Source of the DNA: Streptomyces fuscichromogenes
Lineage (GTDB): Bacteria > Actinomycetota > Actinomycetes > Streptomycetales > Streptomycetaceae
Reading direction: 5' to 3'
Length of the DNA: 64,000 bases
Assembly: GCF_014645815.1 (NCBI RefSeq)
Contig: NZ_BMML01000001.1
Coordinates: 744,395-808,394, forward strand
The notes under the pieces were generated by a model. The model was not told where the DNA came from. It did no database searches and saw only the letters and a program-made list of their open reading frames with translations. Made by a program: the position numbers and the translations under genes. Of this stretch, positions 1-11,630 are shown in pieces (within the stretch, counting starts at the first letter, position 1; the number at the start of each line of letters is the position of its first letter).

Positions 1-263
1 CGGGCGGGACTCGAAGGCGCCGGGCTCGTGCGGACCGTCCGGGCAGGCCGGGTCCGGGGCGGCGGGGTCGCAGGAGAACCGGCAGCCGGCGACCACGTCC
101 ACGGCCGGCAGCAGCGCCGAGAGGGCGCGTACCGCCGTGGACTTGGCGGTGCCCTTCTCACCGCGCACCAGCACGCCGCCGACCGCCGGGGAGACGGCGT
201 TCAGCAGCAGCGCGAGCCGCAGGTCGTCCTGGCCGACGACGGCCGTAAAGGGGAAGGGGGTGC

Positions 264-267
<4 letters not shown>
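1..267 (-). CDS. Cobalt/magnesium chelatase AAA+ subunit (ChlI/ChlD type), 3' end outside window
   Basis: Only the first 89 codons are visible; the gene runs off the left edge. The N-terminus has a P-loop, GEKGTAKST, at residues 36-44, in the setting expected of magnesium-chelatase ChlI/BchI AAA+ domains ([15 protein letters not shown] before it, STAVRAL after it). In actinobacteria a ChlI-ChlD fusion usually partners CobN for cobalt insertion into hydrogenobyrinate diamide, and the neighbouring cobN supports that role. The GTG start overlaps the cobN stop by four bases (GTGA), so translation is probably coupled. Whether the whole protein carries the vWA (ChlD) part cannot be seen. Confidence 0.85.
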
Positions 268-3916
<3,649 letters not shown>

Positions 3917-3920
<4 letters not shown>

Positions 3921-5428
3921 GCGGGCGCTCCCGGTGGAATGAAAGGCAGTCCTTGCGGCGCGCCCGACTCGATGAGCCGCCGGAGCGCGTCCGTGTCCGC
4001 GTGCTGTTCGATCAGGTCGCCGAGCCGGTCGAGCTGCTCCTCGCGCAGCGCGGCGAACGAGGTGTCGGGGGCCGGCACGAACCGGCGGCCCGCGGCGGCC
4101 GCCACCTCGCGCAGGAAGGCCCGGCGGAAACCGTCCGACTCCAGGGAGCCGTGCCAGTGCGTGCCCCAGGTCTGCCCGACCCGGCACCCGTCCAGGAAGG
4201 CCTCCCCGCCGGTCACCTCGGCGACCCCGTGATGGATCTCGTACCCCTCGACGTGCTCGCCGAGGGCTTCGCCGACGGGCCGGGCGAGGGTCTTCTCCCG
4301 GGCGAACCGGACGCGTACGGGCAGCACACCGAGCCCGTCGACGGAGCCCCTGCGGCTCTCGACCTCGTCCTCGATGTGTTCGCCGAGGATCTGGAAGCCG
4401 CCGCAGATGCCGAGGACGGGCCGTCGCTCGGCGACCCTGCGCCGCAGCGCGTCCGCGAGACCGCGTTCCCGGAGCCACTCCAGGGCCCGGACCGTCCCCC
4501 GGGTCCCCGGGATCACGACGAGATCGGCGTCGGCCAACTCCTCCGGCCGGTCCACGAACCGCACCACGACGCCGGGTTCGGCGGCCAGCGCGTCCACGTC
4601 CGTGAAGTTGGACATCAGCGGGACGGCGCAGACGGCGACCCGCAGCACGTCCTCGCCGACGGGCGGGGCGGTGTTCGACTCGCGGACGGTCCCGCGCAGG
4701 GAGACCCGGAGTCCGTCCTCCTCGTCGATCCCGAGGCCGTGCCGGAAGGGGAGGACGCCGTAGGTGTGCCGCCCGGTGAGCCCGTGCAGCATGTCGAGGC
4801 CGGGCTCCAGCAGGGAGACGTCGCCCCGGAACTTGTTGACGAGGAACCCGGCGACGAGGGCCTGGTCCTCCGGCGAGAGCAGGGCGACGGTCCCGAAGAA
4901 GGAGGCGAAGACGCCGCCGCGGTCGATGTCACCGACGACGAGCACGGGCAGCCCGGCATTCCGGGCGATCCCCATGTTCACGATGTCGGTCCGCCGCAGG
5001 TTGATCTCCGCCGGACTGCCGGCCCCCTCACAGATCACCGCGTCATACGTGCCCCGCAACTCGGCGAGACAGTCGAGCACGGTCCCGAGCAGCTTCTGCT
5101 GCCGTCCGCCGTGGTAGCCGCGCGCGCTCAGCTCGCCGACCGGTTTGCCGAGCAGCACGACCTGACTGCTCTGCTCGCCACCGGGCTTGAGCAGCACCGG
5201 GTTCATCAGCGCGGTCGGCTCCACCCGGCAGGCCTGCGCCTGCATGGCCTGGGCCCGTCCGATCTCGGCACCTTCGCGCGTGACGAAGGAGTTGAGCGAC
5301 ATGTTCTGCGCCTTGAACGGCGCGACCTTCACACCCTGCCGCACCAGCCACCGGCAGATACCGGCGGTGACGACACTCTTGCCGGCATCGGAGGTGGTAC
5401 CGGCGACGAGGAGGCCTCCGTTGTTCAT
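3917..5428 (-). CDS. cobQ: Cobyric acid synthase CobQ
   Basis: This 503-residue glutamine-dependent amidotransferase amidates adenosylcobyrinic acid a,c-diamide at four positions to give cobyric acid. The N-terminus has the dethiobiotin-synthetase-like P-loop GTTSDAGKSVVTAG. The C-terminal class I glutaminase domain has the nucleophile Cys342 in GICGGFQILG and a catalytic His at about 426 in GTHWHG. The ATG giving MNNGGLLVAG is used because it overlaps the cbiB stop by four bases; an upstream extension in this frame only shadows cbiB. It lies second in the riboswitch-controlled operon. Confidence 0.96.
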
Positions 5429-6375
5429 GACGCCCTTCCCCGCAGCGATCCGCGCAGCAGCGCCCCGGCCGCGCCCACCCCCAACGCCAGCCACCCCACC
5501 CGCCGTGACAACCGCACGGTCCGGTCGATGTCCGCGACCTGCACAGCCCGCCCCTCCCCGTTCAGCACCGGCCGGTGCTCGACTCGCCCGCCATACGACA
5601 GCGTCCCCCCGAGCCGCACCCCCAACGCCCCCGCGAACGAAGCCTCCACGGGCCCGGCGTTGGGGCTCGGGTGCTTCGCCGCGTCGGCCCGCCAGGCCCG
5701 TACCGCTCCCGCGGTGTCGGGTCCGGCCACCGCGGCCAGTACGGCGGTGAGCCGCGCCCCCGGCCACCCGGCCACGTCGTCCAGCCGCGCGGAGGCCCAC
5801 CCGTACCGCCGGTACCGGGCCGACCTGTGACCCACCATGGCGTCCAGGGTGTTGACGGCCCGGAACCCCACCAGACCGGGCACGCCCCCCACGGCCCCCC
5901 ACACCAGCGCCCCGACGACGGCGTCGCTCGTGTTCTCGGCGACGGACTCCACGACCGCACGGGCGATCCCGTCGGCGTCCAGGGCCTGCGGATCCCGTCC
6001 GCACAGATGCGGCAGCCGGGCACGGGCCGCCTCGACGTCCCCCGCCGCCAGGGCCCGCCCGATGACGCGGGCCTCGCGGGCGAGCGAAGTCCCCCCGACG
6101 ACGGCCCAGGTGGCGGTGGCGGTGAGCGCGACGGACGCGGCGGTGGACGGCCGTACGGCCCGCTGGGCCAGCGCACCCAGCGCCACGGTGCCGCCGGCGC
6201 AGACGGCGGTGTGCAGTGCGCCCCACCCGCGGTGGTCCCGCCACAGCATCCGCTCCACGGCCCCGGCCGCCCGCCCGAACACGGCGACCGGATGCCCCCG
6301 GCGCGGATCGCCGAGCAGCAGATCACCGAGTAGGCCGGCGGCGGCACCGTACGCGAAGACGCGATCGGTACCCAT
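5425..6375 (-). CDS. cobD: Adenosylcobinamide-phosphate synthase CbiB/CobD
   Basis: This 316-residue integral membrane protein of the CbiB/CobD family attaches the aminopropanol arm to cobyric acid. The N-terminus reads LLGDLLLGDPRRGHPVAVFG, a hallmark of the family. The patterns VESVAENTSDAVVGALVWGA and VNTLDAMVGHRS are the two other conserved blocks. Several hydrophobic segments are visible. It is the first gene of the cob operon, 60-odd bases downstream of the cobalamin riboswitch, and its stop overlaps the cobQ start (ATGA). Enzymes named CobD differ between organisms; here the symbol means the CbiB-type membrane enzyme. Confidence 0.95.
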   Translation of the reverse strand: MGTDRVFAYGAAAGLLGDLLLGDPRRGHPVAVFGRAAGAVERMLWRDHRGWGALHTAVCAGGTVALGALAQRAVRPSTAASVALTATATWAVVGGTSLAREARVIGRALAAGDVEAARARLPHLCGRDPQALDADGIARAVVESVAENTSDAVVGALVWGAVGGVPGLVGFRAVNTLDAMVGHRSARYRRYGWASARLDDVAGWPGARLTAVLAAVAGPDTAGAVRAWRADAAKHPSPNAGPVEASFAGALGVRLGGTLSYGGRVEHRPVLNGEGRAVQVADIDRTVRLSRRVGWLALGVGAAGALLRGSLRGRAS

Positions 6376-6439
6376 CGGCTCAGCCGGCCGCGGGGTCGGG
6401 TACGGGGACGAGCCGGGTACTGAACCTCGATCGGCAGCC

Positions 6440-6650
6440 GCGCATGGCTTTATGTCCTCACTCAGGGTGTCCGCGCCCTGGTTCGACGAGACCGGCGGTG
6501 GGAGTTCCTGGCTTCCGGGGGCTGTTACCCCGGTGACAGTGGCGGGACCGCGCCGGATTCACACCGGCTTCCTCCCTTGCCGCCGTACATGGCTCCGGAA
6601 GTCCACCACGCCCTGGAAGGCCCGTCAACTTGCCGTTGACCTGGGAGGGG
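6440..6650 (-). promoter_or_regulatory. Cobalamin (B12) riboswitch controlling the cob operon
   Basis: Read on the minus strand, the leader contains GGGAGGAAGCCGGTG, then TGAATCCGGCGCGGTCCC, then the B12-box core CCGCCACTGT (around 6536-6580). A downstream GAAGCCAGGAACTCC element is followed by pairing sequences close to the cbiB start at 6375. These parts, in this order, are the recognised cobalamin riboswitch elements. Adenosylcobalamin binding should repress cbiB-cobQ-cobN-chelatase. The outer limits are estimates. Confidence 0.93.
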
Positions 6651-6703
6651 AGTGTGTGGGAAGGCCCACACCGGTTGCTTTTCGGGACCTGTGGGACATG
6701 TCG

Positions 6704-6737
6704 AAGGCTCCTCTCCGCACGGACGGAGAGGAGCCTT
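6704..6737 (-). terminator. Perfect 14-bp hairpin terminator
   Basis: AAGGCTCCTCTCCG (6704-6717) and CGGAGAGGAGCCTT (6724-6737) form a perfect stem with a six-base loop. It lies 25 bases past the stop of the small membrane protein gene and before the riboswitch leader of the cob operon, so it most likely ends the pitA transcript and insulates the riboswitch. Confidence 0.85.
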
Positions 6738-6761
6738 CTCGGTGCTGGTCGGGCGCGTGTG

Positions 6762-6989
6762 TCAGGCCTTCGCCACGATCAGGTGGATGCCCCATGCCAC
6801 GGCGGCCGCGCAGCCGGCGAAGCAGAGGTAGGCGGCCGTCACGGCCAGGGCCGCGGAGTTGCCCTGGGCGGTGGCGCGTTCGCGGGCGGAGAGGCCCTTG
6901 ATGCCCAGGGTGAAGAGGGCCACCAGGCCCACCGTGACCACGAGGCTGACGCCGAAGACGGAGCCGATGGCTGCCCAGTCGATGCTCAT
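6762..6989 (-). CDS. Small membrane protein, pitA-associated, unknown function
   Basis: A 75-residue protein with two predicted transmembrane segments: one around residues 8-30 (GSVFGVSLVVTVGLVALFTL) and one around 47-70. A short charged loop containing LSARERATAQGN joins them. It follows pitA by 18 bases in the same orientation, so co-transcription with the phosphate transporter is likely. I recognise it only as a conserved streptomycete neighbour of pit genes. An accessory or stabilising role for the transporter is a guess from position. Confidence 0.75.
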   Translation of the reverse strand: MSIDWAAIGSVFGVSLVVTVGLVALFTLGIKGLSARERATAQGNSAALAVTAAYLCFAGCAAAVAWGIHLIVAKA

Positions 6990-7007
6990 GTTGGTTCTTC
7001 CTCGGGG

Positions 7008-8249
7008 TCAGACGGTGGTGGCCGGGCCGGTCGCGGGAGCGGCGGGAGCGGCGGGGGAGGGGATGGTTGCCGTCAGGCCGTCGGTGACCGGGCCGGCCGG
7101 CGGCGGGGTCACGGCGGCGATCGCGGTGGTCACCACGCCGGCCGGCTCCTCGGTGCCGACGACGTTGCTGCTGTCCACGACCTCGCGGCGGGACAGCTTC
7201 CAGATCGTGGCGCTGGCGGCCACCAGGAAGACGGCGACGAGCGCCGTGCCCCAGTCGCCGAGGTCCGTCACGGACTCGGCGAGCGCGCCGACCAGCGCGG
7301 CGGCCGGGAGCGTGAGCACCCAGGCGATCATCATGCGGGTCGCGGTGGACCAGCGGACCGTGCCGCCCTTGCGGCCGAGGCCCGCGCCCATCACGGAACC
7401 GGAGACGACATGCGTGGTGGAGAGGGAGAAACCGAGGTGGGAGGAGGCCAGGATGGCGGTGGCCGCGCTGGTCTGGGCGGCGAAGCCCTGCTGCGGCTGG
7501 AGGTCGGTCAGGCCCTTGCCCATGGTGCGGATGATCCGCCAGCCGCCGATGTAGGTGCCGAGCGCGATGGCGAGGCCGGCGGAGAGGATGACCCAGGTGG
7601 GAGGGTTCGAGCCGGGGGCGATGGAGCCGCCCGCGATCAGCGCGAGGGTGATGATGCCCATCGTCTTCTGCGCGTCGTTGGTGCCGTGGGCGAGCGAGAC
7701 CAGGCCGGCGGAGGCGATCTGGCCGGCCCGGAAGCCCTTGCGGGTGGCGTTGTCGTCGGCGTTCTTGCCGATCCCGTAGGACAGCCGGGTGGCGAGCATC
7801 GCCGCGAGGCCCGCGACCACGGGGGCGGCGACCGCCGGGAGCAGGACCTTGGTGACGAGCACGTCGCCGTGGACCGCGCCGAAGCCGGCGGAGGCGACGG
7901 TGGCGCCGATCAGACCGCCCATGAGGGCGTGCGAGGAACTGGAGGGCAGGCCCACCAGCCAGGTCACGAGGTTCCAGAGGATGGCGCCGACGAGGGCGGC
8001 GAAGATGACCTCGGGACGAATGCCGTTCTCGTCGACGAGACCCTTGGAGATCGTGTTGGCGACCTCCACCGAGAGGAAGGCGCCCACCAGGTTGAGCGCG
8101 GCGGACATGGTCACCGCGATCTTGGGCTTGAGTGCGCCGGTCGAGATGGTCGTGGCCATCGCGTTGGCGGTGTCGTGGAAACCGTTCGTGAAATCAAACG
8201 CGAGTGCGGTGACTACCACAATCGCCAAGATCAGCGAGAAGTTTTCCAT
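7008..8249 (-). CDS. pitA: Low-affinity inorganic phosphate transporter PitA
   Basis: A 413-residue PiT-family metal-phosphate/H+ symporter. The two inverted family signatures are visible: DFTNGFHDTANAMATTISTG near the N-terminus and GLVSLAHGTNDAQKTMGI in the second half. The SSSSHALMGGLIGA and LSTTHVVSGSVMGAGLG motifs mark the paired P-type repeats. About ten hydrophobic segments are present. The last 65 residues form an Ala/Pro/Thr-rich tail that is unlikely to be membrane. A PHO-box pair lies 48-69 bp upstream of the ATG, suggesting direct control by PhoP. A small membrane protein gene follows. Confidence 0.95.
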   Translation of the reverse strand: MENFSLILAIVVVTALAFDFTNGFHDTANAMATTISTGALKPKIAVTMSAALNLVGAFLSVEVANTISKGLVDENGIRPEVIFAALVGAILWNLVTWLVGLPSSSSHALMGGLIGATVASAGFGAVHGDVLVTKVLLPAVAAPVVAGLAAMLATRLSYGIGKNADDNATRKGFRAGQIASAGLVSLAHGTNDAQKTMGIITLALIAGGSIAPGSNPPTWVILSAGLAIALGTYIGGWRIIRTMGKGLTDLQPQQGFAAQTSAATAILASSHLGFSLSTTHVVSGSVMGAGLGRKGGTVRWSTATRMMIAWVLTLPAAALVGALAESVTDLGDWGTALVAVFLVAASATIWKLSRREVVDSSNVVGTEEPAGVVTTAIAAVTPPPAGPVTDGLTATIPSPAAPAAPATGPATTV

Positions 8250-8296
8250 TTACCCAGGCAATCTTTCGAGGTCATTGGTTGTTGGACCGTAGGCAA

Positions 8297-8318
8297 CCTG
8301 GATGAACGGAAGGTGAAC
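8297..8318 (-). promoter_or_regulatory. PHO box: two 11-bp direct repeats (PhoP operator)
   Basis: On the minus strand, reading toward pitA, the sequence is GTTCACCTTCC followed directly by GTTCATCCAGG. Both match the streptomycete PHO-box repeat unit (GTTCACC-like, 11-bp period), and the pair lies 48 bp upstream of the pitA start. A further GTTCAC occurs at 8341-8346 but out of 11-bp phase. PhoP binding is inferred from known PHO-box architecture. Confidence 0.8.
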
Positions 8319-8402
8319 TGGGGTGGGCTTCGGGGTGTCTGTGAACGGGTGTAGTGGAGGCCGCCGTTCCGGTTCCGGTTCGGCGGCCCGGTCGCCGCTT
8401 GG

Positions 8403-9140
8403 CTAGCGGCCCATGGCGAACGACTTCAGCCTGTCCGCCGATCCGTTGAAGAGATTCTGGTCACCCGGCAGGCTGCCGCTGTCGTCGTACTGCCAGAAGG
8501 TCCAGGACGGCCATCCGGCCGGCAGCGTTCCCGCGTCCGCCGAGCCGTGGCGGGCGATCCACAGCGCATGGTCGGCGGCGAACGCGCTGCTGCCGCCGGT
8601 GCACCGGTTCCACCAGTCGGTGGTCGTGTAGATCACCGGCCGGCGGCCGGTCTCGCGCCGCGTCTCGTCGCTGAAGGACCTGATCCAGCCGATCATCGCC
8701 GCCCTGCTCAGTCCGTAGCACCTGTGCTTCCTGTCGTACGGGTCGTACTCGACGTCGAGCGCGGGCGGCAGCGTCCAGCCGTCCGCCGTCCAGGCGCCGC
8801 CGTGGCTCACGAAGTACGCGGCCTGCCGGGCGCCCGACGACTGGTCCGGCAGGGCGAAGTGGTACGCGCCCCGGATGATTCCCGCCTGCCGCGAGCCGCT
8901 GTACTGCCGGCCGAAGTACGGGTTGCTGTAGGTGGTGGACTCGGTCGCCTTGATGTATACGAACCTGGCGCCTTTCGCCCTCGCGCTCGGCCAGTCGACG
9001 TCCTTCTGGTGCGCGGAGACGTCGTGCCCCTTCGGCGGGCTCGCCGCGGACGCCGGTGTCCCTGTCAGGGCGAGCGCCGCCACGGCCGCCGCCAGGACGC
9101 GGACGCGGTGGCGGAACGGTGGAATACGGTCACAGGCCAT
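8403..9140 (-). CDS. Secreted GH25 lysozyme (N,O-diacetylmuramidase family)
   Basis: A 245-residue precursor. Residues 1-34 are a Sec-type signal peptide: RHRVR, then a hydrophobic VLAAAVAALALTG core, ending near ASAASP. The mature part is a single glycoside hydrolase 25 domain: GHDVSAHQKDVDW (first catalytic Asp region), FVYIKATES, GAYHFA, then PPALDVEYD with the D-x-E catalytic pair, and WTFWQYDDSG near the end. It should cleave beta-1,4 bonds of peptidoglycan outside the cell. The ATG at 9138-9140 follows a strong GGGGGGAA ribosome site; in-frame upstream sequence is discarded. Confidence 0.92.
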   Translation of the reverse strand: MACDRIPPFRHRVRVLAAAVAALALTGTPASAASPPKGHDVSAHQKDVDWPSARAKGARFVYIKATESTTYSNPYFGRQYSGSRQAGIIRGAYHFALPDQSSGARQAAYFVSHGGAWTADGWTLPPALDVEYDPYDRKHRCYGLSRAAMIGWIRSFSDETRRETGRRPVIYTTTDWWNRCTGGSSAFAADHALWIARHGSADAGTLPAGWPSWTFWQYDDSGSLPGDQNLFNGSADRLKSFAMGR

Positions 9141-9336
9141 GTTTCCCCCCGGAATGGCGACGTGTGCGAAAAATCGTCCAGAGATTATGGGAAGATCGGC
9201 GTGCCCTCGGCGATCTTCGGCCAAGCTCGGAAATAGAACTCTTTGTGATGGTTTGCGCTCTACTGGATACGTGACGCCCGGCCTAAAGTGCCCTGCCGCG
9301 CGGGCCGGTCGGGGCATCGCCTGACAGGATCGGGCC

Positions 9337-10071
9337 ATGGCTGAGCAGCGGCGGGGCGAGCGTGGCGGACGGGACGGCCGGACCGGCGCACACGAGGTGT
9401 CGGAGCCGCGCAGAAGAGATGCACGCGCGGAGGAGACGAGCGCCTGGCGCGAACTCGTCGCCACGGCCCGCCGCACGCTGTCCGACGGGCTCGTCGTCGG
9501 CACCTCCGGCAACGTCTCGGTCCGCGTCGGCGACACCGTGCTGGTCACGCCGTCGGGCGTGCCCTACGACCGGCTCACCCCGGACGACGTGACCGGCGTG
9601 GACCTCACCGGCCGCCAGGTCCTCGGCACCCTGGTCCCGACCAGTGAACTGCCGATGCATCTCGCGATCTACGGCAGCACCGGCGCCCTGGCCGTCGTCC
9701 ACACCCACGCCGTCCACGCGACGGCCGTCTCGACGCTCGTCCCCGAGCTGCCGGCGGTCCACTACATGTCCGCGGCCCTCGGTGGCCCGGTCCGGGTTGC
9801 CCCGTATGCGACGTACGGCACCGACGAGTTGGCCGAGAACATGCTCCGCGCCCTGACCGACCGCCGCGGCTGCCTCCTCCAGAACCACGGCACGATCACC
9901 TACGGCACCACCCTGGCCCAGGCCTACGACCGCACCGCCCAGCTGGAGTGGATGTGCCGGCTGTGGCTGACCGCGTCCTCGGTGCCCGGCCTGGCCCCGA
10001 GCCTGCTGACCCCGGAACAGCTCACGGAGGCCGCAGAGCGACTGCGGGGATACGGACAGCGCCGGAGCTGA
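9337..10071 (+). CDS. Class II aldolase/adducin family protein (fuculose-phosphate aldolase-like)
   Basis: A 244-residue protein with a class II zinc aldolase domain from about residue 35. Motifs in order are GTSGNVSVR and TPSGVPYD (phosphate binding), PTSELPMHLAIY with the catalytic Glu, VHTHAVHATAVS with two zinc-ligand His, and LLQNHGTITYG with the third. These match L-fuculose- or ribulose-phosphate aldolases, which release dihydroxyacetone phosphate or glycolaldehyde phosphate. The true substrate cannot be read from sequence. The first 30 residues are Arg/Glu-rich and probably disordered. A CAGGAT -10-like element seven bases before the ATG suggests a nearly leaderless mRNA. Confidence 0.85.
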   Translation: MAEQRRGERGGRDGRTGAHEVSEPRRRDARAEETSAWRELVATARRTLSDGLVVGTSGNVSVRVGDTVLVTPSGVPYDRLTPDDVTGVDLTGRQVLGTLVPTSELPMHLAIYGSTGALAVVHTHAVHATAVSTLVPELPAVHYMSAALGGPVRVAPYATYGTDELAENMLRALTDRRGCLLQNHGTITYGTTLAQAYDRTAQLEWMCRLWLTASSVPGLAPSLLTPEQLTEAAERLRGYGQRRS

Positions 10072-10174
10072 ACCCGCCCGGACCACCCCTCGCCCCGGCC
10101 CGGAGACCGGCCCCGCGCGCAGGCCCCACCGCGCTCCGCTGGCCCCCGCCGATGTCCGCCCCGACACTGGACAG

Positions 10175-11302
10175 GTGCGCCCAGTCAAAGTCACGGCCGC
10201 CGCCGTCGGTGCCGTACTCGCCGCCGGTGCGGCCGGTGTGGTCGCGGGACGGTTCGCCAGTGACGCCGCGCTGAAGGCACCGCCCGGCCGGCCGCTGCCC
10301 ACCGAACCCCGGCTCACCGTGCACAGCACCGCGGCCGGCCGCATCACCCTCACCCGGGACCTCGCCTCGCTGCGCCCCGGCACCTACGGCCTGGCCGGCG
10401 ACGGATCGCACGCGGTCGTCGGCGCCGTCCTGGAATCCGCCGCGGACACCGCCGACACTGTCGTACGGCGGCTGGAGCGCGTGACCCACGGCACCTTCGA
10501 GACCGGCGACCGGGCCTGGCTCACCGCCAACGTCCACATCGGCAACCCGGGCACCGCCCTGGGCCTGGAGTACGCCGACATCGACCTGCCCGGCGAACTC
10601 GGCCCGCTGCCCGCCTGGTTCGTGCCCGGCCACCGCGACACCTGGGTGATCGCGGTGCACGGCCTCGGCACCACCCGCGAGCACCCCATGAACGTCATGG
10701 CGTTCCTGCACGCCCGGCGCCTGCCGGTGCTCGCCCTCGCCTACCGCGGCGACCTCGGCGCGCCACGCCCCCCGGACGGCCTGAACCACCTCGGCGAGAG
10801 CGAGTGGCGCGACCTGGACGCGGCGATCCGCTACGCGGTCCGCTACGGCGCCCGCCGGGTGGTCCTGTACGGCTGGTCCACCGGCGCCACCATGGCGCTG
10901 CGCGCCGCCGCCCACTCGGCCCTGCGCGAGCGGGTCTGCGGCCTGGTCCTGGACTCCCCGGTGCTCAGCTGGGAGGCCACCCTGCGCGCCCTCGCCCAGG
11001 CCCGGCACGTCCCCGAGCACCTGCTGCCGCTCGCGGTGCGTGCCGCCCAGGGCCGCGTCGGCCTGCACGCCGACCATGGCGCCGACCCCGTCGACCCGGA
11101 ACACCTCACCGTGCCCACCCTGATCGCGCACGGCCCGGACGACACCGTGGCCCCCTGGGTGTACTCCCGCCGGTTCGCCGGGCGCCGCCCCGACCTGGTC
11201 GCCCTGCACACCGTCCCGGACGCCCCGCACGGCGCGATGTGGAACGCCGACCCGCAGGAGTACGAGGAACGGCTGCGCCGGTTCCTCACGCCCCTGATGT
11301 GA
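10175..11302 (+). CDS. Alpha/beta hydrolase with N-terminal membrane anchor
   Basis: A 375-residue protein that starts at GTG and has a hydrophobic N-terminal segment (residues 6-25, AAAVGAVLAAGAAGVVAG), probably a signal anchor. The hydrolase core shows VIAVHGLG (oxyanion region), the nucleophile elbow YGWSTGATMAL, the acid in AHGPDDTVAP and the catalytic His in PDAPHGAMWN. This is a serine hydrolase of the prolyl-peptidase-like or DUF1100-like type. The substrate is unknown. It is 103 bp after the aldolase gene on the same strand but has no obvious functional link to it. Confidence 0.82.
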   Translation: MRPVKVTAAAVGAVLAAGAAGVVAGRFASDAALKAPPGRPLPTEPRLTVHSTAAGRITLTRDLASLRPGTYGLAGDGSHAVVGAVLESAADTADTVVRRLERVTHGTFETGDRAWLTANVHIGNPGTALGLEYADIDLPGELGPLPAWFVPGHRDTWVIAVHGLGTTREHPMNVMAFLHARRLPVLALAYRGDLGAPRPPDGLNHLGESEWRDLDAAIRYAVRYGARRVVLYGWSTGATMALRAAAHSALRERVCGLVLDSPVLSWEATLRALAQARHVPEHLLPLAVRAAQGRVGLHADHGADPVDPEHLTVPTLIAHGPDDTVAPWVYSRRFAGRRPDLVALHTVPDAPHGAMWNADPQEYEERLRRFLTPLM

Positions 11303-11630
11303 TGCGCGCCGGCGCGTGCGCCCCCGATGTGATTCTTCCCGCACCCTCCGGGCCTTCCCGTCCACCTCCCCGACTCCTCCGTGCTCCGAGCCGGAGACCC
11401 CGATCCCGGCCGGTTCCGGAGGTTCCGTTTAAGGCCGTACCACTGGCCTGAACATGTCTCCCCGCCTCTCCTCGCGCCCCGTGCGTTGGCCAGCCCCGTC
11501 GCCCGCCGTGACATTCCGTTTGGGTTTTCGGACCGTCAACCGGAAGACTGCACCCGTGACGTCCCGTATCCCGCGCGACTCAAGGCTTCGACTCGTCCGA
11601 ACGCGACCCCTGGCCGCCGCCCCCCGAGCG

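Noticed and set aside
8341..8346. Third PHO-box unit (GTTCAC) upstream of pitA
   Set aside because: It is 28 bp from the pair, not a multiple of 11, and its flank does not fit the unit, so it was not counted.
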